From Gemmatimonadaceae bacterium (GTDB taxonomy: Bacteria; Gemmatimonadota; Gemmatimonadetes; Gemmatimonadales; Gemmatimonadaceae), in contig JANYHT010000069.1 of assembly GCA_025358925.1 (NCBI GenBank), positions 1 to 36,494 on the forward strand: a stretch of 36,494 nt of DNA, read 5' to 3'. The notes below the pieces were generated by a model. The model ran no database searches, was not told where the DNA came from, and saw only the letters and a list, made by a program, of their open reading frames with translations. This document shows positions 25,255 through 33,676 of this stretch, piece by piece (positions within the stretch are counted from its first letter, which is position 1; every line of letters starts with the position of its first letter). The translations under genes were made by a program, and so were the position numbers.

Positions 25255-25893
25255 TTACCAGCCACGTTCCATCCTGGCGATTCGACCCTGCTCCGCCTTT
25301 GCGACATAGCACTGCATACCAATCGGTAGTAGACCGGTTCGGCGCAGTACGCGCTGGTACCACGCAGCTGGCTTTGGCGTGGGCCAATGCGTGTCTCCTT
25401 CAAACGCGTCACCGTCAGCGAAGATTTCCAGATAGGCGACGCCTCCCGTGCGTGCCGCAACTCGTGCCATACCGTGCGTAAACTGCTCAGCGTCGAGATA
25501 GTTTAGCATGCCGCAGCACACCACCAAATCGTACGTGTCACGCAACGGTAACGCGTCCAACTGCTCGATCCCACCTAATTGCAGCCGGCGACGTGCGCCA
25601 TATCGGGCAATCGCGTACGCGCTCGGGTCGACACCATCATACAGCACACGCGGCCGAAGTTTCTTCAGTACGGGCTGCCAGTTGCCTTCCCCGGCACCCA
25701 CATCGAGTACGGTTCGAATGGGCCGACCGAGTACCCATTCGGCGGTGTGTAGGACGAAGCGTACTTGTCGAAGCAGCTCGACCGGGGACTTTACGCGATG
25801 GCGTGGATGACGATACCATTTATCGAAATACGCGCGATCATATCGCGCGCCCGCACCGGTGTCCGTCGATTCGCGCGACCGCTGTGCGGTCAG
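25255..25893 (-). CDS. Class I SAM-dependent methyltransferase, likely CTG start
   Basis: The catalytic core begins at VLDVGAGEGNW (SAM motif I), followed by YDGVDPSAYAI, YDLVVCCGMLNYLD and GGVAYLEIFADGD. The frame contains a further well-formed N-terminus with YDRAYFDKWYRHPRHRV, typical of this family. No ATG, GTG or TTG exists between the upstream stop (25915-25917) and the GTG at 25701, which would cut into motif I. The CTG at 25893-25891 overlaps the upstream gene's TGA (CTGA), has GGGGGA six bases upstream, and gives 212 residues. The substrate is unknown; context is next to cysE and an outer-membrane protein. Confidence 0.75.
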   Translation of the reverse strand: MTAQRSRESTDTGAGARYDRAYFDKWYRHPRHRVKSPVELLRQVRFVLHTAEWVLGRPIRTVLDVGAGEGNWQPVLKKLRPRVLYDGVDPSAYAIARYGARRRLQLGGIEQLDALPLRDTYDLVVCCGMLNYLDAEQFTHGMARVAARTGGVAYLEIFADGDAFEGDTHWPTPKPAAWYQRVLRRTGLLPIGMQCYVAKAEQGRIARMERGW

Positions 25894-28076
25894 AGCATCC
25901 CCCAGAACGCGCGATCAATATCGATCGCGAAGCGCCACTGTCCGTTGCGCAATCCGCGTGCAACGTCAACGCGTAACAAGTCGAAGAAAAATAGCGTGCC
26001 GAGTCCGACGGATGGATAGACGCCCGCAACCGGAGACGGCACATGGCGTAGGCCTGACCCGATCGCAATGGCTTGCACAAACGGTGCGAGCGTGATGTGC
26101 GCAGGCGATTTACCGAAGCGGCCCAGTTTGATACCCGGTGCTGGAATAGGTTGCCGCACTTCTACTCGTTGCGACACATACGCGCGCGTTTCGAAGTGAC
26201 TGAAGTTGTAACCTGGAGCAGACCACGGACCACCGGCGAACGCCAGCCATTGCGGCGGTAGCGCACGGCCTCCGGCGAGTGCCATTTCGCTTTGCGTCAT
26301 GAGCGTGCGGTCGCCGCTCGTTTTACGTTCGATGCGGAGCGTTGCTGAAATGCGTGCGACCAACGGAGCGACGTGCATTGCCGATTCATCGGAACCCGTC
26401 AGCGCGCCAACCGATGACCAGACGTTCCACAAACCGCGCGTGGCGCGGTCGCCGTCGGGCACCCATCCCCCCGAGCCCCGGAGTTCTGCACGCACACCGG
26501 CAATACGCCACGTTGGCAACACGGGCTCGAACACACCGGAAATTGGAGTCGCCGCAAGTCGCACCGGTGTGTCCGATTCGTAAGCGACACGGAGCGTCCA
26601 TGGGTCGCGAGGATCGCGTCGTAGCATCACGCCCACGGCTCGCGTATCGACCTGCGTCGTGTAGTCGCTGCCGAATGCTTGCGCTGCCATCGAATTGGTC
26701 ACGCCCGCGCGTTCGGGTGCCGCGAGGTCGCGATAATCGCGTTCGATAAATAATTGCGCCAGTGGAACGCGACCAAATGCCGGTGTGCGTCCAAGTGCTA
26801 ACAATCCCTTCACTTCGTGATCAGAGAATCCGTACCGTGCGCGACCGGAAAGCATCCATCCATTCGCGAAATGTCCAGCGGCACCAGCGCCTAACGCAAA
26901 TCCTTCCGTGCGTGAAAAGCGCGCGAGGTCGCTGATACCGCGTCCCGTTATCGACGCGTGCGACGGTCGTGAGAGCAGCGAAGCGCGCACCGCCAGTTCC
27001 GCTTGCTCACGCGCGTGTACGACGTCTTCGCTACTCGCGATTTGAATATTGAATGGGAGGACATCGGCAATTCGACCTTCAAAATGATGCGCGCGCAACG
27101 AATCGCGCGGCACTGAACTCCAGCGCGGCATCTCCAGCGTGGCGGCAGGCAAGCGTTCGTTGACGGTGTAATTCGCGACGTCCCAATGTCCCCGCACGAT
27201 GCCACGAATGGGGATATCCAGCCAGGTACTACCGCGTGATACTTCCACTTCTTGTCGACGTGGTAGCCAATATTTGTCGCGTATCAATCCATTTTCGAGT
27301 GTCACGACGAGTGTCTCGATACGTTTGTCGATGATCGCGGCGCGCGTGAACGTCATCGATAATTTGACAACTGCACCGGTTTCGCGATCAAGATAGACGG
27401 AACCAATCGCCGCCGGTTGTGAGGCATCGCGCGGCCGAAATTTCACTTCGTCCACAAGAATTTCACGACCTGGGAAACTGATGCGCAACGGACTCCCACG
27501 TTCGAATTCGTATAGCGCACGCGCGCTGGCAGCGAGTGGATGCGGCACGTCGCGCACATCCTGTCCGTCACCCAACCGAATGCGATCCGGCAAGTTGTCG
27601 AGGATGACGCCATAGCGATCACGGTAGTAGCCAACATCTGCCGGAAGCAATGTGGTGTCGCGTCGTCCAACAAGTTGCTGTGCGCTGCGACCTGGTTGCC
27701 ACCACGCAATGGTGAGTGCCAACTCTTCGCTTTGCACCACCTTGGGCGGAATGATCAGCCCTTCACCAATTTGTGCGAGAAAGGCGAGAAAGCCGTGTGC
27801 ATTTGCTTGATAGCTCAACAGCGTGCTATCGGCTAATTGCATACCGCGCCTCGCAGTAGCGCGATCAACAAGTGAGTCGGCGACGGCGTCGCTCCAATGC
27901 GTGTCCTTTGCTATACCACGGGATGGTGCCGATTGCGCCGAAAGCGTGACCGCAGCTCCGAGCGCCAGACACGCGGCCGCGCATGGCGTGCGAACGACGG
28001 GGCGTCTCGCGGGGTTGCGGTCAGGACTGGCGGGCAGATGCATATGGGGCGGGAATGTAATCATCTCGCTTTGCAT
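25890..28076 (-). CDS. Outer-membrane beta-barrel protein, unknown function
   Basis: A 728-residue protein with an N-terminal signal peptide; ATG 28076 is used, though ATG 28043 (MHLPASPDRN) is also possible, with a hydrophobic stretch ending at LSAQ. A periplasmic part (about 50-320) with KFRPRD, IGSVYLDRETGAVVKLSMTF and DKYWLPRRQEVEVS resembles domains placed before surface-protein barrels. The rest (about 350-728) is rich in alternating aromatic and polar beta strands, suggesting a barrel. No ligand is suggested. It follows the S41 protease by 33 bases and overlaps the methyltransferase. Confidence 0.75.
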   Translation of the reverse strand: MQSEMITFPPHMHLPASPDRNPARRPVVRTPCAAACLALGAAVTLSAQSAPSRGIAKDTHWSDAVADSLVDRATARRGMQLADSTLLSYQANAHGFLAFLAQIGEGLIIPPKVVQSEELALTIAWWQPGRSAQQLVGRRDTTLLPADVGYYRDRYGVILDNLPDRIRLGDGQDVRDVPHPLAASARALYEFERGSPLRISFPGREILVDEVKFRPRDASQPAAIGSVYLDRETGAVVKLSMTFTRAAIIDKRIETLVVTLENGLIRDKYWLPRRQEVEVSRGSTWLDIPIRGIVRGHWDVANYTVNERLPAATLEMPRWSSVPRDSLRAHHFEGRIADVLPFNIQIASSEDVVHAREQAELAVRASLLSRPSHASITGRGISDLARFSRTEGFALGAGAAGHFANGWMLSGRARYGFSDHEVKGLLALGRTPAFGRVPLAQLFIERDYRDLAAPERAGVTNSMAAQAFGSDYTTQVDTRAVGVMLRRDPRDPWTLRVAYESDTPVRLAATPISGVFEPVLPTWRIAGVRAELRGSGGWVPDGDRATRGLWNVWSSVGALTGSDESAMHVAPLVARISATLRIERKTSGDRTLMTQSEMALAGGRALPPQWLAFAGGPWSAPGYNFSHFETRAYVSQRVEVRQPIPAPGIKLGRFGKSPAHITLAPFVQAIAIGSGLRHVPSPVAGVYPSVGLGTLFFFDLLRVDVARGLRNGQWRFAIDIDRAFWGML

Positions 28077-28109
28077 ACCCGACGTGCGCGGCAGCGTTCG
28101 CAGACCTCG

Positions 28110-29606
28110 CTACGGTCGCGCTCCCGGCAGCAGGCGAGACACAACCGTCGGCGATTCCAACAAATCGAGCCCTGCGCGCAAGGCCGGATCATCACGCAGC
28201 GCGAATCGCAGAAGTGATTCCGTCTCACGCTGAATCTCCAACACGCGAGCCGTCGCCAATCGCGTCGCGACCGGCACCCACAGTGCACGTGACAGATCGC
28301 GACGCCGTTTGGACGGAGCGGACGGCTGCGCTATTCGCGTCCGCAGTCGCGCCTCGAGTTCTGTTACCGGCGTGGTGATCCAACCCTCGCGTATGGCGAG
28401 CATCGCGGCAGAATCGGCAATTGTTGACGCGCTCAACAGCTGCGCCGACGTCCACTCCCGTGGAACAGCGAACGGATCGGACCGCGACGCGTCCGCGAGC
28501 GTCACGTCAGGCAGCAATCCACCGTGCGCGTCCTTACCCGTCCCAACGCGACGCTGCAGCGCATTACCGTTGGGGGTCAGCCAGCGTGCGGTTGTCAATC
28601 GCAACGAAAATTCAGGCGTTAGTCGCACCACGCGCTGCACCAGACCCTTCCCGTACGTCGGCGCACCTACCAACAGCGCCCGTCCGTGTTCACGTAGACC
28701 GACCGCAATGACCTCGGACGCACTCGCGGTGCCCGCATCGACCAAGATGCTCAACGGCATGGTCGGCCAGCGCGACACTCGTCCCTTATGCCGTTCCGGT
28801 GGCACCGCGCCGCGACTCGCTAACGACGCGACCACCGCATCGCGCGGCAAAAAAAGTCCCGCGACATTTACGCCCTCGTCAAACAAGCCACCACCATTTC
28901 CGCGCAAGTCCAACACCAACGCACGTGCACCACGCTGTCGCAAGGCATCGACGGCGTGCTCGACTTCTGCAGACGCCTTCGCTGTGATCGACGCGAGACG
29001 CACATAGCCAATGGAGTCCGCGAGCATCGCCGCATCAGCAACCGCAGGCACATGCCATTGTCCGCGACGCAGCGCGACCCGCACGGTATCGCCCGTTGGT
29101 GCGCGCCAAACCACGAGACGCGCAGTATCGAGTGGTGTTGCACTCGTATCCGCCGCGCGACGGCCCCACCCTTCGGCGACGGGAATCGCATTCACCGTGA
29201 GGACGCGATCACCCGGTCGCAAACCGGCCGACACTGCCGGCGAACCGACGGCCACTCGGACCACGCTGACCACGCCCGCTTGGGTACGTAGCGTCAGCCC
29301 AAAACCCTGCCCCTCGCCCTGCAACGATCCGCGATACCGTTGATAGCCGTCGGGCTTCAGCAGCGCCGCGTACGGGTCGTGCAACTCGCGTAGCATCCCC
29401 GATACGGCGCGCTTAATCAATTCCTCACTCGGTAACGAATCCAACGCGTTTGCGCGCACGGAGTCGATCGCGGTCGACAGCAGTCGACCGTCCACCCATT
29501 CATCGCGGTCACGCACCCGATGCGCGCCAAACACGCTGCCAAGCGCGAAGGTAGTGCCGAGCACGAATACGGCAGCAGTGACGACAACAACGACGCGAAC
29601 GTTCAC
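28110..29606 (-). CDS. S41-family C-terminal processing protease with PDZ domain
   Basis: A 498-residue secreted or membrane-anchored protease. The signal/anchor helix is at about 4-25. A PDZ domain (about 98-145) has GEGQGFGLTLR and GLRPGDRVLTVN. The S41 domain has LVLDLRGNGGG, and the catalytic triad-like set is Ser295 in GTASASE, Lys320 in TYGKG and Gln324. GTG 29606 is chosen because GGAG lies seven bases upstream; the open frame continues to 29669. CtpA-like proteases trim periplasmic proteins. It leads the minus-strand operon. Confidence 0.9.
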   Translation of the reverse strand: MNVRVVVVVTAAVFVLGTTFALGSVFGAHRVRDRDEWVDGRLLSTAIDSVRANALDSLPSEELIKRAVSGMLRELHDPYAALLKPDGYQRYRGSLQGEGQGFGLTLRTQAGVVSVVRVAVGSPAVSAGLRPGDRVLTVNAIPVAEGWGRRAADTSATPLDTARLVVWRAPTGDTVRVALRRGQWHVPAVADAAMLADSIGYVRLASITAKASAEVEHAVDALRQRGARALVLDLRGNGGGLFDEGVNVAGLFLPRDAVVASLASRGAVPPERHKGRVSRWPTMPLSILVDAGTASASEVIAVGLREHGRALLVGAPTYGKGLVQRVVRLTPEFSLRLTTARWLTPNGNALQRRVGTGKDAHGGLLPDVTLADASRSDPFAVPREWTSAQLLSASTIADSAAMLAIREGWITTPVTELEARLRTRIAQPSAPSKRRRDLSRALWVPVATRLATARVLEIQRETESLLRFALRDDPALRAGLDLLESPTVVSRLLPGARP

Positions 29607-29924
29607 ACAGTCTCCAAAGAGCAACGAGGCAACAACCATCCAACGGGATGGTGTGTTCGGTCGGTGCACGACTCATACCATAGTATGCTACGATCCGCTC
29701 GCGGGTCGCGTCACTGCCCAATCCATGGACGAGACGGCTTGCGTGTTCGCCCGTCCGCAGTACGTTGCTGCTGCATTAGTTTCTTTAGGGAACAAATACA
29801 ACTCCGGCGTCCGGCCTCCCTCCCGTCCGTTCTCCGTGCAGTTCCCACTCCCTGATCGCGAGATGGCCGTCGGACTCCCTCTGTCCGCCGCCTCGCGCGC
29901 CCGCCACACCTCTTGGAGCGGCAC
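29607..29924. promoter_or_regulatory. Divergent regulatory gap between S41 protease and SusC-like gene
   Basis: This 318-base region has no gene. It contains an inverted repeat CATAC-CATA-GTATG (29674-29687) with AT-rich sequence around it, suitable for an operator or a promoter core, and the leader of the SusC-like gene with GGAG at 29915-29918. No certain promoter was assigned for either side. Confidence 0.5.
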
Positions 29925-31174
29925 ATGCGGCGTTCGTGGCAGATTCTTCTCGCCGTCGGCGTATTCCTCACCGGCTCGGCCATTCCCATTTCCGCCCAGA
30001 CACCGGGTCGCGTGATCGGATTGGTGCGGGATGCGTCGAGCAGTGCGCTGCTCGTGAACGCGTCGGTAACTATCGACGGCAAGAACGCCGCGCGGACTGG
30101 CGATGATGGTCGTTATATCGCCACCAATGTTGTGCCCGGTTCGCACAAAATTCGTGTGCAACTCTTGGGCTATGCGATGTCTGAGGGCGACATCAATGTG
30201 GCGGCCGACGCAACGATCACGTACGACGTCGGCACGCGCGCCGTCTCCGTGGCGCTCCAACAAGTGGTCGTCGTTGGCTACGGATCGCAGAAACGTTCCG
30301 ATTTGACTGGCGCCGTGGCGTCCGTCACGCCCAACGTTGATCGCGCGCCTATTACGTCGCTTGAACAAACGCTACAGGGTACCGCGCCAGGCGTTCAAGT
30401 GACGCAGACATCGAGCGCACCGGGCGGCGGCATGTCAATTCGTATTCGCGGTGGTTCCTCGGTGAATGGCAACAATGAGCCACTGTACGTCATCGACGGT
30501 TTCCCGATCGAGAACAATCCGGCAGACGGTGATCCGACAACAGCCGGTCGTACCAACACCGCGCCGTCCAATCCGCTCGCTGCGCTGAATCCCAGCGACA
30601 TCGCCGCTATCGAAATTATGAAAGACGCGTCGGCGACGGCAATTTATGGATCGCGCGGTGCGAATGGCGTGGTCGTCATTACAACGAAACGTGGTGAAGG
30701 TGGTCGTCCTCGCTTGCCGGTAGATGCGTACTCCGCCACGCAGAGCCTCGCCAATCGTTACGACCTGCTCAATGGTGCCGAGTTTGCGACGTTCGCGAAT
30801 GAGTGGGCCGTAGCGCAAAATCAGACGAAGCCCTTCGCCGTCCCGGCAAGTTTTGGCGCCGGTACCGCTTGGCAGTCAGCCATTTTTCGTCGAGCGTCAA
30901 TGACCAATCTGCAACTCGGCGTCACGGGCGGTACGACCGGTTTAAACCCGACGCACTACGCGCTCTCCGGTGGCGTCTCTCAGCAGAACGGCGTTGTGAC
31001 CAACTCGGATTTTAAAGCATCTCATCGCGCGGGAATGTCGATCAACAAGTTGGTCGCCTCAAGCTCTCGAGTAATCTGTTTGTCGCGCGTGTGAGCAGTT
31101 CGCAAATCCCGGCCGATGGCACATTTAACGCTGGCGCGGGCGCGGTTGGCGCGGCCTCTTATGCCCGGCCGTGA
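29925..31174 (+). pseudogene. SusC/RagA-type TonB-dependent receptor, frameshifted and truncated
   Basis: ATG 29925 has GGAG six bases upstream. The product has a signal peptide (about 1-25, SAQ), a carboxypeptidase-like regulatory domain (about 28-95), and the SusC plug with VVVVGYGSQKRSDLTGAVA, SIRIRGGSS, LYVIDGFPI and IYGSRGANGVVVITTKRGEG. The intact frame stops at 31094 after an unrelated tail. A second frame from about 31055 gives SSNLFVARVSSSQIPADG then AGAGAVGAASYA, which is SusC-like, so one base seems lost near 31053-31055. Similarity ends at about 31160. Full-length receptors have about 1000 residues; here about 410 remain, without the barrel. No susD partner follows. Confidence 0.9.
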
Positions 31175-31310
31175 CGGCTTCTGTCAGTGTGACCGTGATA
31201 CGACCCACGGTAATGCGCGCACCCGCGTCGAGCGGACGCAGCGCAACGGCGACATCATCCGCTTCGTGTACACGAAAGGCGAGCGGCCCTTCAGGGCGCA
31301 GAACACTCAC
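31158..31310 (-). pseudogene. 5' fragment of a uxaA-like dehydratase gene
   Basis: A 51-codon fragment from GTG 31310, with GGAGG seven bases upstream, so a real gene start. It encodes the N-terminal SAF domain of UxaA/GarD-type altronate or galactarate dehydratases: AFRVHEADDVAVALRPL, then GRITVTLTEAVTAGHK. Similarity ends at the Lys codon (31160-31158), where the SusC fragment from the other strand ends. The catalytic remainder is absent. It is divergent from the ROK regulator, which suggests it was the original target. Confidence 0.7.
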
Positions 31311-31365
31311 AGCATCGCCTCCATCAGCGAAAGCGCATCGAAAAAAGGCTGGAAATCTTTTGTTC

Positions 31366-31413
31366 GTAGCAGAGACAAATGCTACTTGAGTGTACGTTAC
31401 ACGGCGTTACGCC
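31366..31413. promoter_or_regulatory. Three inverted repeats between uxaA fragment and ROK gene
   Basis: GTAGCA-N8-TGCTAC (31366-31385), GTGTA-CGT-TACAC (31390-31402) and GGCG-TTA-CGCC (31403-31413) lie in a row in the 171-base divergent region. Placement fits operators for the adjacent ROK repressor and promoters of both genes, though binding is not shown. No clear -35/-10 pair was assigned. Confidence 0.55.
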
Positions 31414-31481
31414 GCAATTGCCCGGTCGACGTCCGGCCAGCATGTTGCCCTGTTTCGCGACCCTCCAGACCGACCCTGCCT

Positions 31482-32699
31482 GTGCGGAAGATCGATACCC
31501 GCCGGTTCGTCCGCGCTACCCGCTCGACGCCTCGCGAGATCAATCGACAGATCCTGCTGAACTTGGTGCGCGAACACCAGCCGATTTCACGTGCCGATCT
31601 CGCGCGGCACATGGACATCGGCCGCGGCATGATCACATCGCTGGTCGACGAGCTCCTCGCCGAAGAAGCGATCTATGAAGGCGCGACTGTCGACGTACCG
31701 CGCGGGCGCAAACCTCAGATGCTGTTCGTGCGTACACGAGACCGGCTTGTCATCGCCGTCGACGTGCGCTTCAGCCGTACCTACGTGATGCTCGGCGACT
31801 TCGCGGGCAATGCGGTAGCGACGGAATCGTTCGACACCATCGTCGATCCGAAATTGTTTATACGATCCATCATCTCGCGCACCAAGCGCTTGCTGCGCGC
31901 AAACCGCGCGAGCGGACGCTGCGAAGGAATTGGATTGGTCGTGCCCGGCATGGTAGATCAGACGACCGGTCGCATCCTGAACTCCCCACAGCTCGGTTGG
32001 CGCGATGTCGACGTGCGTGACGCCATCGCACTCGGGACCGGTCTCACGGTACATATTGAAAATGCACCTATTGCCTGCGCTCTTGCCCATGTATGGCTTG
32101 GACAGCGCGGACGTGATACCGGAGACTTTGTCTACGTTACGGTCTCAGACGGGGTTGGTGTCGGTATCGTGGTGAACGGCCAAGTGGTACGTGGTCACTC
32201 ACACACGGCGGGAGAGTTCGGACACATTCCGCTCGATCTCAACGGACCGCGATGTCTGTGCGGCAACCGTGGTTGTCTCGAGGCATATACGTCAAATCTC
32301 GCGACACTGACACGTTATCTCGGACACGAATTGTCCTCAGAAGAGACACGCGAACTGTTACGGGAAACCGGTCTCACAATCGGCGACGTCATGACCCGTG
32401 CGCGTGAAGGTGATGAGCGCGCGCGCACCGCGCTCGACGATACTGCGCGTTTTCTTGGACTCGGTCTCGCGATGATTATCAATGCACTGAATCCATCACA
32501 GATTGTGATCGGAGGTGAAATCACCGTCGACTGGTCGCGTATTGAGCCCATCGTGCGCGAGATGATTGCGCAACGTGCACTGACCACCGAGGCTGCGGCA
32601 ACGCCGATCATCCCTGAGGATTCAGACGTGTCACCGCGCTTGCGCGGCGCGACCGCGCTGGTGGCGGCGCCGCTGTTTGCGGCGCCGAAAGTTGCATGA
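31482..32699 (+). CDS. ROK-family transcriptional repressor
   Basis: A 405-residue regulator. A winged helix-turn-helix (about 12-70) with INRQILLNLVREHQPISRADLARHM (in parts) precedes a ROK sugar-kinase-like domain (about 85-395). The zinc motif has GEFGHI and CLCGNRGCLEAY; the DGVGVGIVVNG strand and GGE motif (IVIGGEI) are also present. ROK repressors sense sugars or sugar phosphates. GTG 31482 is used because the family N-terminus (RKIDTRRF) starts there, though no Shine-Dalgarno is visible. It overlaps the next gene by ATGA. Its likely target, the uxaA-like operon, is broken. Confidence 0.92.
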   Translation: MRKIDTRRFVRATRSTPREINRQILLNLVREHQPISRADLARHMDIGRGMITSLVDELLAEEAIYEGATVDVPRGRKPQMLFVRTRDRLVIAVDVRFSRTYVMLGDFAGNAVATESFDTIVDPKLFIRSIISRTKRLLRANRASGRCEGIGLVVPGMVDQTTGRILNSPQLGWRDVDVRDAIALGTGLTVHIENAPIACALAHVWLGQRGRDTGDFVYVTVSDGVGVGIVVNGQVVRGHSHTAGEFGHIPLDLNGPRCLCGNRGCLEAYTSNLATLTRYLGHELSSEETRELLRETGLTIGDVMTRAREGDERARTALDDTARFLGLGLAMIINALNPSQIVIGGEITVDWSRIEPIVREMIAQRALTTEAAATPIIPEDSDVSPRLRGATALVAAPLFAAPKVA

Positions 32700-33433
32700 C
32701 AAGGAAGAAAGTGTACGGTATACTGATCGCGTTTTTCCTCGCGGTTTCGTCCGGTCAAGCACAGACCACCGACTCGTCGTTTGTTATGAGACATCGGAGC
32801 GCAACAATTGGCGCGATCGGTATGATCTCGACCCTGGCGCTATTTTCTGCGGACGAAAGCCTCCTGCGTCGATTGCGTACGCCGTCGTTGCAGCACAACG
32901 TGACCGTTCACAACACTGCGGATTTCTTCAACGCCCTTGGCGGACCCGGCGCTGTCGTCGCGAGCGCGACGTTGCTCGGCACGGGTTTGCTTTCGCACAA
33001 CGTGACCGTCACGCAGCTCGGCGTGCGGAGTAGCCAAGCGCTCATTATTGGCAGCACGACGACAGCTATTCTGAAAGGTGCATTTGGTCGTCAGCGACCG
33101 TTCATCGACGAGCATGCACCGCATGTGTTTGCGTTCGGCCGCGGCTTCGGTACACCGGGCCGTACGTCCATGCCGTCGGGACATGCGACGAGCGCGTTTG
33201 CCGTCGCAACGGCCCTGTCACATGAACTGCGCGTTCTCGCGCCGCCCGCAGGCCGCGTGGCGACGCCGATGCTGTACAGCGCGGCTACGCTTGTGGCCAT
33301 CTCGCGCGTGTATGGTGCGCATCATTGGCCAAGTGATGTGGCGGCGGGAGCGATGATCGGGATGTTGAGCGGCACACTCGTCACGCGCCGAGATGTGGAC
33401 ATTGGTGCAACAGGAGTGAGGTGGCGCTTTTAG
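32696..33433 (+). CDS. PAP2-family phosphatase
   Basis: A 245-residue protein with a signal peptide (about 6-23, QAQ). The three acid phosphatase motifs are K127-x6-R134-P135 (KGAFGRQRP), P160-S-G-H163 and S203-R-x5-H210-x3-D214. Hydrophobic segments at about 85-102, 115-127, 195-205 and 216-230 suggest a membrane-bound form that acts on lipid phosphates on the periplasmic side. The ATG overlaps the ROK stop (ATGA), so it is co-transcribed with the repressor. Confidence 0.92.
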   Translation: MTRKKVYGILIAFFLAVSSGQAQTTDSSFVMRHRSATIGAIGMISTLALFSADESLLRRLRTPSLQHNVTVHNTADFFNALGGPGAVVASATLLGTGLLSHNVTVTQLGVRSSQALIIGSTTTAILKGAFGRQRPFIDEHAPHVFAFGRGFGTPGRTSMPSGHATSAFAVATALSHELRVLAPPAGRVATPMLYSAATLVAISRVYGAHHWPSDVAAGAMIGMLSGTLVTRRDVDIGATGVRWRF

Positions 33434-33515
33434 GGACTTGCGTTTGTAAAAAATCAGTTGCGCATCCCGTGTCTCGATATTCTGTCACCTACTGTCCGCA
33501 GGCAGTGACATGCAC

Positions 33516-33537
33516 GCCAGCGACACGTGTCGTTGGC
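33516..33537. promoter_or_regulatory. 22-bp palindrome upstream of the duplicated-domain gene
   Basis: GCCAGCGACAC and GTGTCGTTGGC form a near-perfect palindrome with a single mismatch pair; the core CGACACGTGTCG is perfect. It lies 140 bases before the ATG of the next gene and 82 bases after the PAP2 stop. It may be an operator. Confidence 0.5.
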
Positions 33538-33637
33538 GAAAAGGTCTCCACGTTGCAATGCCTTCCACTGCATGCGCTTATGCGTTTGCTCGTCGTCATT
33601 ACCGACCCTTGATGGACTTGGCATTAGCAATGCTTTC

Positions 33638-33651
33638 TCTCGCTTGCGAGA
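33638..33651 (+). repeat. Leader hairpin before the duplicated-domain gene
   Basis: TCTCGC-TT-GCGAGA is a perfect 6-bp stem followed by AAA, placed 25 bases before ATG 33677. It lies in the probable mRNA leader and could affect translation or mRNA stability. Confidence 0.45.
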
Positions 33652-33676
33652 AAACCACCCTTTCGTCGGAGAAACA

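Noticed and set aside
31116-31481. Long N-terminal extension of the ROK regulator
   Set aside because: It runs antisense through the uxaA fragment and its promoter region and has no similarity to ROK proteins.
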